Assembly (NCBI GenBank): GCA_947629415.1
Contig: CANRDP010000009.1
Span: forward strand, 1-47,450
Reading direction: 5' to 3'
From: an uncultured Bacilli bacterium
Lineage (GTDB): Bacteria > Bacillota_I > Bacilli_A > RFN20 > CAG-449
Length of the DNA stretch: 47,450 bases
This document shows positions 14,726-22,196 of the stretch, piece after piece. Both the position numbers and the translations under genes were made by a program. Under the pieces are notes generated by a model that saw nothing but the letters and a program-made list of their open reading frames with translations, was not told where the DNA came from and did not search any database. Every line of letters begins with the position of its first letter. Positions within the stretch are counted from its first letter, which is position 1.

Positions 14726-14875
14726 CGAACAAAAAAAGAAAAAAACAAGTTCTCAATCTCTTCATGAAATCAATATTTTTCATAAAAACAAAAAAAGATA
14801 ATGAAGTATCCCGGAAATACTCAATTTTCTTATTTCCCATTTGCGATAATGATGAAAAGAAATCATCTTTTTTCA

Positions 14876-16186
14876 TTAAAAGAAAGTAAAAACGAAATAC
14901 AAAATACCTAAACCAAAAAGCAAAGTAGGTATAGCAATAAGAACACCATAGAAAATAAACGATTTAAATCCATATTTTACATTTTGTTTCTCTAATAATT
15001 CCGTGAATAATATACCGGCCAAAGCACCGATTGGTGTTAAAAAAGCTCCGATATTCGATCCGATGATTGTAGCATAAACCGCCTGAAGGGTATTAAGACC
15101 CGATGAATACATAGGAAGAGTGGCAAAAAATACACTCATGGGAATATTGTTCATAATATTGGCAAAAAGAAAGGAACTTATTCCATAAGAAAAAATGGGA
15201 TTATTGCTACCGAGAAAAAGGGAAAGTTGTTGAGAATAGCCTTGAATGTTCAAACTTTCCACCAAAACGAACATGGATAAAATAAAAGGAATCAATGCAT
15301 AAGGTGCTCTTTTTAACGTATGAAATAAATTTTGTTGTCCTCTTTTTTGCAGTAAATTAATAAAAGCATTGGTAAGAAATAAACTTATAGCACAACTTAA
15401 AGAGATAATCCACATTTCAAAATTCAAATAGGAAGAAAGTATCATTAAAAAAAGACAAACGCTTAAATGAATTAATCCTAAAATAAGTCCAGGAATATTC
15501 TCGATTTTTCTTTCTTCTAATTGTATATGCATCGGTACATTCAATTTTTTATAGAACAAGAGAAAAATAAGGAAAAACTCAACGATACCGGCACCAATCG
15601 TAGGTAAAAACATAATCTTGAGGTAAGAAAGAAAATCGATATGAAATGAGGAAGCTAAATAAATATTTGTCGGATTTCCGATAAGAAGCATCATACTCCA
15701 AGTGTTTGCCGCGGCAAATTCTGCTACTAAATAAGGAAGGGGATTAATATCTTCATCTTTGCAAAAATAGCAAATAAATGGTGTTAACGTTAATATAACA
15801 ATATCGTTAGAGGTAAATATCGTAAGAAAAGATGCCAATAAGTAAAGAATAACAAACAAGAATTTTTGATTTTTACTGGCAATTTTTGTTGCTTTCACTG
15901 CTAAAAAATGAAAAAAACCGACTTCATCCAAAAAGATGGAAAGCAGTGTCATGGAAAAAAACAAAATCAGAATTTTTATCGGATTCATCGAACTATTTTG
16001 AAAAAGACAAGATTGAAAATCTTCCCATGGAATGGAATTTGTTAAAAACATCAAAATAGCACCGAGAATACCGATTATCCAATACGTTTCCAAAGTTATT
16101 TTTCCTATTTTTATCTTTGGGAAAAATAAAATAGAAAGAATCAAAAAAAAGCAGGTAATAAGTGCAAGAATAAGTGTTATAAGCAA
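14876..16186 (-). CDS. SLC13/ArsB-type (IT superfamily) permease
   Basis: 436 residues with about 11-12 hydrophobic segments. The internally duplicated ion-transporter fold is supported by TSNDIVILTLTPFICYF and GNPTNIYLASSF in the first half (SNT/NPT-like hairpin motifs). IMNNIPMSVFFATLP and GSNIGAFLTPIGALAGIL mark the second half. Relatives include ArsB arsenite exporters, NhaD and SLC13 carboxylate carriers; there is no ars gene nearby, so the substrate is open. The start is a TTG (16184-16186), with a CCGAGG site 7 nt before it; no ATG fits the N-terminus better. It appears to be a single-gene unit. Confidence 0.82.
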   Translation of the reverse strand: MLITLILALITCFFLILSILFFPKIKIGKITLETYWIIGILGAILMFLTNSIPWEDFQSCLFQNSSMNPIKILILFFSMTLLSIFLDEVGFFHFLAVKATKIASKNQKFLFVILYLLASFLTIFTSNDIVILTLTPFICYFCKDEDINPLPYLVAEFAAANTWSMMLLIGNPTNIYLASSFHIDFLSYLKIMFLPTIGAGIVEFFLIFLLFYKKLNVPMHIQLEERKIENIPGLILGLIHLSVCLFLMILSSYLNFEMWIISLSCAISLFLTNAFINLLQKRGQQNLFHTLKRAPYALIPFILSMFVLVESLNIQGYSQQLSLFLGSNNPIFSYGISSFLFANIMNNIPMSVFFATLPMYSSGLNTLQAVYATIIGSNIGAFLTPIGALAGILFTELLEKQNVKYGFKSFIFYGVLIAIPTLLFGLGILYFVFTFF

Positions 16187-16255
16187 AAGTAAACCTCGGA
16201 AAAGAAATTTCCCTTCAAAACTATAGCATAGTTTTCAAAAAAAGATAGAGTTTTT

Positions 16256-16334
16256 TATAATAAAGCCAAAAGCAAAAAAAATTTGAACAATATTCAAAAT
16301 AAAAAGTCGTCTCCTAATGAAAACGGCTTTTTTT
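16256..16334 (+). ncRNA. Candidate short RNA between divergent genes
   Basis: The 348-nt gap 16187-16534 separates two divergent genes, yet it contains a terminator-like hairpin: AAAAAGTCGT (16301-16310) / ACGGCTTTTT (16323-16332) plus extra T. It is preceded by a small hairpin TTTGAA (16282-16287) / TTCAAA (16293-16298) and a TATAAT at 16256-16261. A transcript of about 67 nt would result. The -35 is poor, so this may instead be a leader attenuator of the 16535 gene. Nothing else was recognised in the gap. Confidence 0.3.
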
Positions 16335-16534
16335 GCGATTCATTCATGATGATAATGCCCTAAAATACGGACAAAGACAGTGTTATATGATGTTGTTTTT
16401 TGAAATTATCTAATATTGTTTGTTTTTTAAAAAAATTGTGTAGAATTATTTAGTAAAACATCGTATAAGTTTGTTTTTTTAAGACCATATGTCAATGAAA
16501 TAATTCAATTTATTTAAAGGAAGTTGGAGGCAAG

Positions 16535-18871
16535 ATGAAATATGATAAAAGACAACAAAAAAGGAACGGGGGAGGGGTATTATTCCTTTCCATCGCGCTT
16601 ATATTAATTTTTTTAATAGGTTCTCCTATTTCATTAACAACGTATGCGGCACGAAGTGAAACCGATTGGGTTACAATTGGCGAAATTTATGATGAAGAAA
16701 ATTTACGCTTCAAAGATGACGAACTCAAAAAGTTGTATACATATCTAACAGGCGAAGAGAAATTTTCAAGCGTTGCGAAATCCGCACAATCCACAAAAAC
16801 TTCTGCTGATTTCCGCGATCTAAATGAGGGCAATAACATTGCCCTAACGTTTGGCGGAATCAAGTGGGATGCCGTTTATCTCACAACGGCAAGAAATGGA
16901 GATGTAATTCTTGACCTTTGGCAATCCTCAAATTGGGAAAGTAATGATATTAGAAAGCAAAAATCAATGTACTCAAATGGTTGGTACGAGAATAACGAAG
17001 ACCAAATCTATCCTTGTACAATGTATTCCACAAGCAAAATCCGTGTGGATGCTTTAAACGCGGGTGGATATTATAGTTCCAAAAATATTCGTGAAAATTT
17101 GGTTTTTCTTGAACACCATGAACAAAGTGAAGAGAGTATCTATGCCCGTTTCACTATGGATGATGCTTCAGATTCTTTAACACGCTACATTGTAAAACCT
17201 GTTGATGTGGCATATCAAGAAACAGAATTTAATTCTGTAGTCAGTCATGGATTTGTTGCAGGAAAAGATTTATATTTCCCAAATGATGCTTACGGTACTC
17301 CTCAAGCCGGAGGAGAATGGTCGAAAGATTATTTGAATTTTGGATTAGACGGCAAAGATGCTTTACGTGAATACGAACAAGCCTACTATGATGCATGGAA
17401 AAATGACTATTTATGGCTTCCATCAATTACTGAGACAGGATATAGATATCTCCCTGTTAGTGATCCATACACTAAAGAAGCACCAGGCATGTGGAACACT
17501 GACGACAGCTTAAGAAGTGCTACCGAAACAATCAGCAAAAACGGCTGTTACTTGCGTTCCGGAACCGAAAGGTCTGTTTCTGCAGTATATGCTCTTACTA
17601 CAAAAGGCACATATACTAATGATCCACCAAATATGGAACGAGGTTTACGTCCTGCTTTGCATTTGAATTTGACTGCTGCACAAAGGACTATTCCATTTTC
17701 GCCAGAAAAAACGATTTTTGCAGATGATACCAAGACATATTCTCCAAACGGAACAACATGGCAACTTCCAAATAATGTAGAGACAAATGTTATTTATTCT
17801 CCTGTCGGGGAGTCTTCTTCATGGTGGGATGGTGAAAATTGCACAATAACCGCTTTTGAGGTTGGTAAATACCAATTGACGGTAAGGCCACGGCACAATT
17901 GGAGTGATGGTTCTAATGACACCCTAACAATTACATTTATAGTTGAGAAAGCTAAAATTAATGTTCAATGGGAAGAAAAAGAATATACCTACACTGGTGA
18001 AAAATTTCTTTTCCCAATAGCAACCGCAAAGGGACTTGGAGAAGATGGTGATTTCATTCTTGATGTCAAGATGACAAGCCCTGCAAACGGTGAATTTAAA
18101 AATGTAGGCGAATATGATTTTGAGGCAAGTTTCAAAAGTGGCGAAGAGAAAGCCAAAAACTATGACTTAGAAAATAACACAAGGAAGTATATCGTTTCCA
18201 AACCGGTTTATGACTTAACAAAAATTCAATTTAATGATCTTTCCATTAAGTGCGATGGACAACCTAAGGATATCAAAATTGTTGGTGATTTGCCTGATGG
18301 TGTAAGCGTTCGCTATGAAAATAATGGACAATCTGATCCCGGAATTTATACCATAACTGCAATTTTTAGCGATAGTTTTGGCGAAATTGAAAGAAAAACG
18401 GCAACTCTTACAATTTTGAGAACTCATGCGGAAGTGGCAGATAAAAATAATCAAATAGTTTTTGTTGAGAGTGAAGAAGGATTTGATCCTACTTATGAAA
18501 TAATTGTCGAATCTTTTCAAGAAGTAAACAGAACGATATGGTTTTGGCAAAAAGATAAGTTTATAAAAACTTATCATGTAAAATTTTTAAAAAACGGAGT
18601 TGAAGTGCCTTTTGAAGGACAATTAAAAATTCGACTTACCTTGCCAGAAGAGTTTAAAAATCAAAATTTTGATTTAAGTAATGGCACAAATAAAATTGAC
18701 TACACGATTGAAGAAAATTCTATCGTATTCTCTGTAAATGGTTTGTCAGATTTTATATTGACAAAAACCTATACTCCTTACTTTCCATTCATAATTATTG
18801 CTTCGTGTGTTTTGTTCGTCGATATTGTTGTATTGATATTGTTATTGAAAAAGAAAAAACGAAATCGATAG
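16535..18871 (+). CDS. Large secreted, C-terminally anchored surface protein
   Basis: 778 residues. A signal peptide (about 17-41, ending near TTYAA) is followed by an N-terminal region (about 45-395) resembling DUF6273-type domains: IALTFGGIKWDAVYL, then YLWLPSITETGYRYLP, CYLRSGTERSVSAVYAL and GLRPALHLNL. Next are three bacterial Ig-like/MBG-type modules (about 400-480, 480-560, 560-640), each ending in a YxLTVRP- or ATLTI-like strand. A final beta domain (about 650-745) precedes one membrane helix (about 748-770) and a KKKKRNR tail. There is no LPxTG motif. GGAGG lies 4-5 nt before the ATG. The small membrane gene 17 nt downstream is probably co-transcribed. Ligand unknown; adhesion or cell-wall contact is inferred from the architecture. 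Confidence 0.8.
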   Translation: MKYDKRQQKRNGGGVLFLSIALILIFLIGSPISLTTYAARSETDWVTIGEIYDEENLRFKDDELKKLYTYLTGEEKFSSVAKSAQSTKTSADFRDLNEGNNIALTFGGIKWDAVYLTTARNGDVILDLWQSSNWESNDIRKQKSMYSNGWYENNEDQIYPCTMYSTSKIRVDALNAGGYYSSKNIRENLVFLEHHEQSEESIYARFTMDDASDSLTRYIVKPVDVAYQETEFNSVVSHGFVAGKDLYFPNDAYGTPQAGGEWSKDYLNFGLDGKDALREYEQAYYDAWKNDYLWLPSITETGYRYLPVSDPYTKEAPGMWNTDDSLRSATETISKNGCYLRSGTERSVSAVYALTTKGTYTNDPPNMERGLRPALHLNLTAAQRTIPFSPEKTIFADDTKTYSPNGTTWQLPNNVETNVIYSPVGESSSWWDGENCTITAFEVGKYQLTVRPRHNWSDGSNDTLTITFIVEKAKINVQWEEKEYTYTGEKFLFPIATAKGLGEDGDFILDVKMTSPANGEFKNVGEYDFEASFKSGEEKAKNYDLENNTRKYIVSKPVYDLTKIQFNDLSIKCDGQPKDIKIVGDLPDGVSVRYENNGQSDPGIYTITAIFSDSFGEIERKTATLTILRTHAEVADKNNQIVFVESEEGFDPTYEIIVESFQEVNRTIWFWQKDKFIKTYHVKFLKNGVEVPFEGQLKIRLTLPEEFKNQNFDLSNGTNKIDYTIEENSIVFSVNGLSDFILTKTYTPYFPFIIIASCVLFVDIVVLILLLKKKKRNR

Positions 18872-18887
18872 AAAGGAGAAAGGTAGT

Positions 18888-19094
18888 ATGTCAGGTTTAC
18901 TTCTAGATACAATCCTTTTCAATACCGGAGAATTCGTTGCACTTATTCTTTTGGGAGTTATTGCAACGCTATGTACCATTGCAGTAATCACAATATTAAT
19001 AGTTTTGATGGTAGACAAAAATAGAAAAACACAAAATAATAACACAGTCGAGCCTAAAACAAAAAACACTTTACAAAACAGAAAGAAATTATAG
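18888..19094 (+). CDS. Small single-helix membrane protein
   Basis: 68 residues with a strong hydrophobic segment at about 15-42 and a Lys/Asn/Thr-rich polar tail. AAAGGAGAAAGG lies about 5 nt before the ATG. It follows the surface-protein gene by 17 nt and is followed by a terminator at 19213, so it is probably the second gene of that operon. I do not recognise it. Its size suits a partner or stabiliser of the anchored protein, but that is a guess from position only. The 19095-19212 stretch after it shows no gene. Confidence 0.65.
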   Translation: MSGLLLDTILFNTGEFVALILLGVIATLCTIAVITILIVLMVDKNRKTQNNNTVEPKTKNTLQNRKKL

Positions 19095-19212
19095 TAAGGA
19101 AAAAAATAAATAAAACTACTGCTGAGCAATTCAAAAAGCCGAAGAAAAAAAACAAAGACTGCAAATACCGACTCAAAAAACACAAAAATAAGAGACTTTG
19201 AGATGTAAAAAG

Positions 19213-19242
19213 AAGGTTGAAAGTAAAATTTCAGCCTTTTTT
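19213..19242 (+). terminator. Terminator of the surface-protein operon
   Basis: AAGGTTGAAA (19213-19222) pairs with TTTCAGCCTT (19229-19238), one G-U pair, with T running on to 19242. Confidence 0.8.
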
Positions 19243-19350
19243 CTTTACAAAAACTATATTTTTTCACTACTTTTGAGATTTTGAAGACTCAAATTTGAAT
19301 GTCCAAAAACGCCAATTTCATAAAATTTATTAGATAAAATTTGAAACATA

Positions 19351-19379
19351 AAAAATAAAAACCCCTCTAAAGTAGGGGA
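19351..19379 (-). terminator. Terminator of the tRNA-Lys gene
   Basis: On the complementary strand CCCCT (19378-19374) and AGGGG (19366-19362) form a stem with a 7-nt loop, followed by a T run. It begins 6 nt past the CCA end of the tRNA. Confidence 0.75.
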
Positions 19380-19384
19380 TTAAT

Positions 19385-19460
19385 TGGTGAACTGCCGGGG
19401 ACTCGAACCCCGGACCCACTGATTAAGAGTCAGTTGCTCTACCAACTGAGCTAGCAGTCC
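19385..19460 (-). tRNA. tRNA-Lys (CUU)
   Basis: A complete cloverleaf on the complementary strand: acceptor GGACTGC/GCAGTTC (one G-U), D arm GCTCAGTTGGTAGAGC, anticodon stem ACTGA/TCAGT with loop CTCTTAA (anticodon CTT), and T arm CCGGGGTTCGAGTCCCCGG. The CCA is encoded (19387-19385). Confidence 0.95.
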
Positions 19461-19485
19461 AAATTTGTTATTAAGTTGTGTTTTT

Positions 19486-19532
19486 GCCCTTTGATTAAGA
19501 GTTAGCTATGCTACCAACTGAGCTAATGGTCC
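19486..19532 (-). pseudogene. Truncated tRNA-Lys relic
   Basis: Upstream of the intact tRNA the complementary strand has GGACCATTAGCTCAGTTGG, then GTAGCATAGC and CTAACTCTTAATCAAAGGGC. The 5' acceptor strand, D arm and CTCTTAA anticodon loop remain, but the anticodon stem is mispaired and no T arm or 3' acceptor strand follows. It looks like a decayed tandem copy. Confidence 0.8.
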
Positions 19533-19616
19533 ATCAAATTGCTAGTCTATCTTATCTCATATAGGGAAATTTTGCAACAAAAAAATGTTTTTCACCAAAC
19601 AATAGATAGGAAAAAG

Positions 19617-20633
19617 TTAGTTACTTTTCAAATATTCTTTTGTAATTCGATAAGATAAAGAAGAATAAAATTCATAAGGAGTTACATCATAAATTTCCAA
19701 AAGATCTTTTAAGGTTAAATGTGACCCTAAAAGCTCAACCGAAGTTAAAGGTGGAAGAGGATTTTTGGCAAAAAGCATAAGCGAATCCATATTGGTGACA
19801 CCTATTTGAGTGTAGTATTTATCCGCGTAAGCAATGGTATTATAACTTCTTTTCCAACCATCTCCATAACCGATACCCAAAGTAAGAATATATCCGTCTT
19901 CTTCACAGATTTCTTTATCGTAACTGACCCATTCTCCTTTTTTTATCGGCGAACAACGCAGAACACGGGCATAAAGACTTAAAACCGGCAATAATTTTAG
20001 TGATGTATGGAATCCGTAAAGACTGATACCCGGTCGTACGGTATTTGTATAAGAATCTTCTTTTTCTAAAAATCTGCTGGATGCAGAATGAATCAAAATG
20101 CGAGAGCGAAAGGGTATTTTATCGAGTACTCGATGAAAAATTTGATTTTGTTCTTCATAAGAAGATTCATCTCCAAAATGGGTATAAACTCCTTTTAATA
20201 CCAAAGCAGAATGAGCAATTAGATTCAAAGCATTATCCAGTTCTTCTTCCTGAATTCCGAAGCGATGAAATCCGGTATCGATTTCCAAATGAATCGATAA
20301 AGGAAAATTGGATGCTGCCAATTCTTTTAAATGTTCCAAAGATTGAATGGAAGAAGTTATCCGATAGGAAGATAAAAGCCGATAAGAAGAGCAGCGTTCA
20401 AATAATAAAATAGGAGTAAAAATTAAATTCTTTCTTAAAGTCACTGCCTCTTCGAAAGTTGCTACGGCAATCATTCGTACTCCCAATGAGGAAAGAACTT
20501 GTGCCGAATGAATAAGATCATGCCCATAGGCATTATCTTTCAAAACGGCAATGATTTCTTTTTTTGTTTTTTTCTTAATGGTTAAATAATTCTTTTTTAG
20601 ATTATCTAAATTTATTTTTGCCAATGCCCGCAT
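19617..20633 (-). CDS. alr: Alanine racemase
   Basis: PLP enzyme converting L- to D-alanine for peptidoglycan. The PLP lysine lies in AVLKDNAYGHDL (about residues 30-41), the usual AVVKANAYGHG motif with D for A. Further support comes from HLEIDTGFHRFGI, VRPGISLYGF and the catalytic Tyr segment LGIGYGDGWKR. At 338 aa it is somewhat shorter than typical (about 370-390). The usual GRVSMDQ motif reads GVTNMDS. I chose ATG 20631-20633, which gives the family's normal start (MRALAKINLDNLKKNY). A longer reading would begin with TTG at 20663. GGTGA is 6 nt upstream. Confidence 0.88.
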   Translation of the reverse strand: MRALAKINLDNLKKNYLTIKKKTKKEIIAVLKDNAYGHDLIHSAQVLSSLGVRMIAVATFEEAVTLRKNLIFTPILLFERCSSYRLLSSYRITSSIQSLEHLKELAASNFPLSIHLEIDTGFHRFGIQEEELDNALNLIAHSALVLKGVYTHFGDESSYEEQNQIFHRVLDKIPFRSRILIHSASSRFLEKEDSYTNTVRPGISLYGFHTSLKLLPVLSLYARVLRCSPIKKGEWVSYDKEICEEDGYILTLGIGYGDGWKRSYNTIAYADKYYTQIGVTNMDSLMLFAKNPLPPLTSVELLGSHLTLKDLLEIYDVTPYEFYSSLSYRITKEYLKSN

Positions 20634-20682
20634 GAGTTTCACCAATTCACTATATGCAAACAAAGATTTTAAAAGAAGAAAT

Positions 20683-20713
20683 AAAAAAAAGATGAAGTTT
20701 TTTCTTCATCTTT
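20683..20713 (-). terminator. Terminator of the HPr-like gene
   Basis: On the complementary strand AAAGATGAAG (20713-20704) pairs perfectly with CTTCATCTTT (20697-20688) across a 6-nt loop and is followed by eight T. The 5' arm overlaps the stop codon. Confidence 0.92.
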
Positions 20714-20978
20714 AAGCGGTTAATTTTAATTCTTGTAAAAGATTTGTAAATTTTTTATAGGCGCTTTCTTCGTCTTTACCGTTAATTTCAATGGTGAAAT
20801 TTTGACCATGAGGTACGATAATGGCAACAACATTCATAATTGATTTTAAATCCGCTTTTTCATCCGATACCGTAAAATAAATATTGGACTGAAACTTATT
20901 TGCCAAATTAACCAATTCAACAGCCAATCTTGATGTCAGACCATCATGATTTGTAACGTAACCGTGAACAATTTTCAT
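20712..20978 (-). CDS. HPr-like (Crh-like) protein lacking the phospho-histidine
   Basis: 88 residues aligning without gaps to Bacillus HPr. The active-site segment GIHARPAT becomes GLTSRLAV, so His15 is Thr15; Arg17 is kept and Pro18 is Leu. The regulatory site is intact: LKSIMNVV with Ser46 at the same number. His15 takes phosphate from enzyme I, so this protein cannot relay phosphate to sugars. Ser46 is the target of HPr kinase, whose gene is at 30874. Bacillus Crh has the same logic (Gln15, Ser46) and acts as a CcpA co-regulator. The GGAGG site is ideal and a strong terminator follows, so it is expressed alone. Confidence 0.88.
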   Translation of the reverse strand: MKIVHGYVTNHDGLTSRLAVELVNLANKFQSNIYFTVSDEKADLKSIMNVVAIIVPHGQNFTIEINGKDEESAYKKFTNLLQELKLTA

Positions 20979-21150
20979 TTCGCGCCTCCTTTATTTTTCA
21001 TTATACAACTTTCCTTTTTTCTTACAAGTTTCTATCCGACTCTTTATGCAAGAAAACAATTTTTTTATGACGAAACTCAAGCATAAATTCCATAAGAAAA
21101 CATGGAAAAAAGTACAAAACTAAGTTATGATGATAGCGGAGGATTTGAAA

Positions 21151-22029
21151 ATGAAAAAAATAAAGAAGGCCATTATTCCTGCGGCAGGATTGGGCACAAG
21201 GTTTTTACCGGCGACAAAGTCTTTGCCAAAAGAAATGCTTCCGATTGTGGATACTCCGACAATTCAATATATTGTGGAAGAGGCCGTAGCATCCGGAATA
21301 GAAGAAATTTTGATTATTACAAACGGAAACAAACATTCCATGGAAAATCACTTTGATGTGAATTTTGAATTGGAAACAAGACTTCGTTTGTCCAAAAAAG
21401 AAAAAGAAGCGGAACAAATTCGGGCAATTGCCAACATGGCCAATATTTTTTATGTTCGACAAAAAGAGCCTAAAGGTCTTGGACATGCGGTAAGTTGTGC
21501 GAAATCTTTTGTCGGAGAAGAACCTTTCGCCGTTTTGCTGGGCGATGATTTAATCATCAATAAAAACGGAAAACCCGTTTTGCGTCAATTAATTGATGTC
21601 TATGAACAAACTTCTTCTTCGGTCATCGGAGTGCAAGAAGTAAAACAAGAAGATGTATCAAAATACGGAGTGGTCAAACCGGTTACGCAAAATGGAAGAA
21701 CGATAGAAATTTCCGATTTTGTGGAAAAACCTCCCGTGGAAAAGGCTCCGTCTCGTTTTGCCGTTTTGGGACGATATGTTTTGACACCGGCCATTTTTGA
21801 AATTTTGGACAATCAAACTCCCGGGAAGGGTGGAGAAATACAATTAACGGACGCAATTAGAACTTTGATGGATCGCGAACATGTTTATGCATATGATTTT
21901 GAAGGATTTCGTTATGATGTCGGAGATAAATTCGGATTTGTTCGTGCGACGATTGATTTTGCATTGGAACGGGAAGATCTAAAAGAAAATACGGCAAATT
22001 ATATAAAAGAATTAGCGAAAAAAATTTAA
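21151..22029 (+). CDS. galU: UTP-glucose-1-phosphate uridylyltransferase
   Basis: Makes UDP-glucose from UTP and glucose-1-phosphate, for cell-envelope polysaccharides and glycolipids. The nucleotide-binding start KAIIPAAGLGTRFLPATKS (about residues 5-23) is followed by PKEMLPIVDTP, KGLGHAV, LLGDDL and FVEKP. The length of 292 aa is usual. I chose ATG 21151-21153 because GCGGAGG lies 8 nt before it. An in-frame ATG at 21127 sits upstream of that site. It appears to be a single-gene unit. Confidence 0.94.
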   Translation: MKKIKKAIIPAAGLGTRFLPATKSLPKEMLPIVDTPTIQYIVEEAVASGIEEILIITNGNKHSMENHFDVNFELETRLRLSKKEKEAEQIRAIANMANIFYVRQKEPKGLGHAVSCAKSFVGEEPFAVLLGDDLIINKNGKPVLRQLIDVYEQTSSSVIGVQEVKQEDVSKYGVVKPVTQNGRTIEISDFVEKPPVEKAPSRFAVLGRYVLTPAIFEILDNQTPGKGGEIQLTDAIRTLMDREHVYAYDFEGFRYDVGDKFGFVRATIDFALEREDLKENTANYIKELAKKI

Positions 22030-22082
22030 TTTTTCTGAAATTTTACCCTAAAGAAAAGAAGTTGAAAAAATCTTTCTTCTTT

Positions 22083-22103
22083 TTGACACGTATACGTGCG
22101 CAC
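22083..22103 (+). promoter_or_regulatory. TTGACA with two overlapping palindromes upstream of PFOR
   Basis: TTGACA (22083-22088) is followed by the perfect palindromes ACGTATACGT (22088-22097) and GTGCGCAC (22096-22103). A TATAAT also occurs closer to the gene (22156-22161) without a good -35. GC-rich palindromes stand out in this AT-rich spacer and would suit an operator; the factor is unknown. Confidence 0.4.
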
Positions 22104-22196
22104 AAAAATATCGAAAAACGAATAAAGGGGTATAGCATTGCCTTTTAGAATGGTTTATAATAAAAAAAGATTGAAATTAGGAGGATTTAAATTTCT

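Noticed and set aside
18842-19267. A 141-codon open frame on the complementary strand with hydrophobic residues
   Set aside because: It overlaps the end of the surface gene, the small membrane gene and their terminator, has no ribosome site, and its low-complexity Phe/Leu content comes from A-rich DNA read in reverse.
20045-20413. A 122-codon frame opposite alr
   Set aside because: It is antisense to a recognised enzyme and lacks a start signal.
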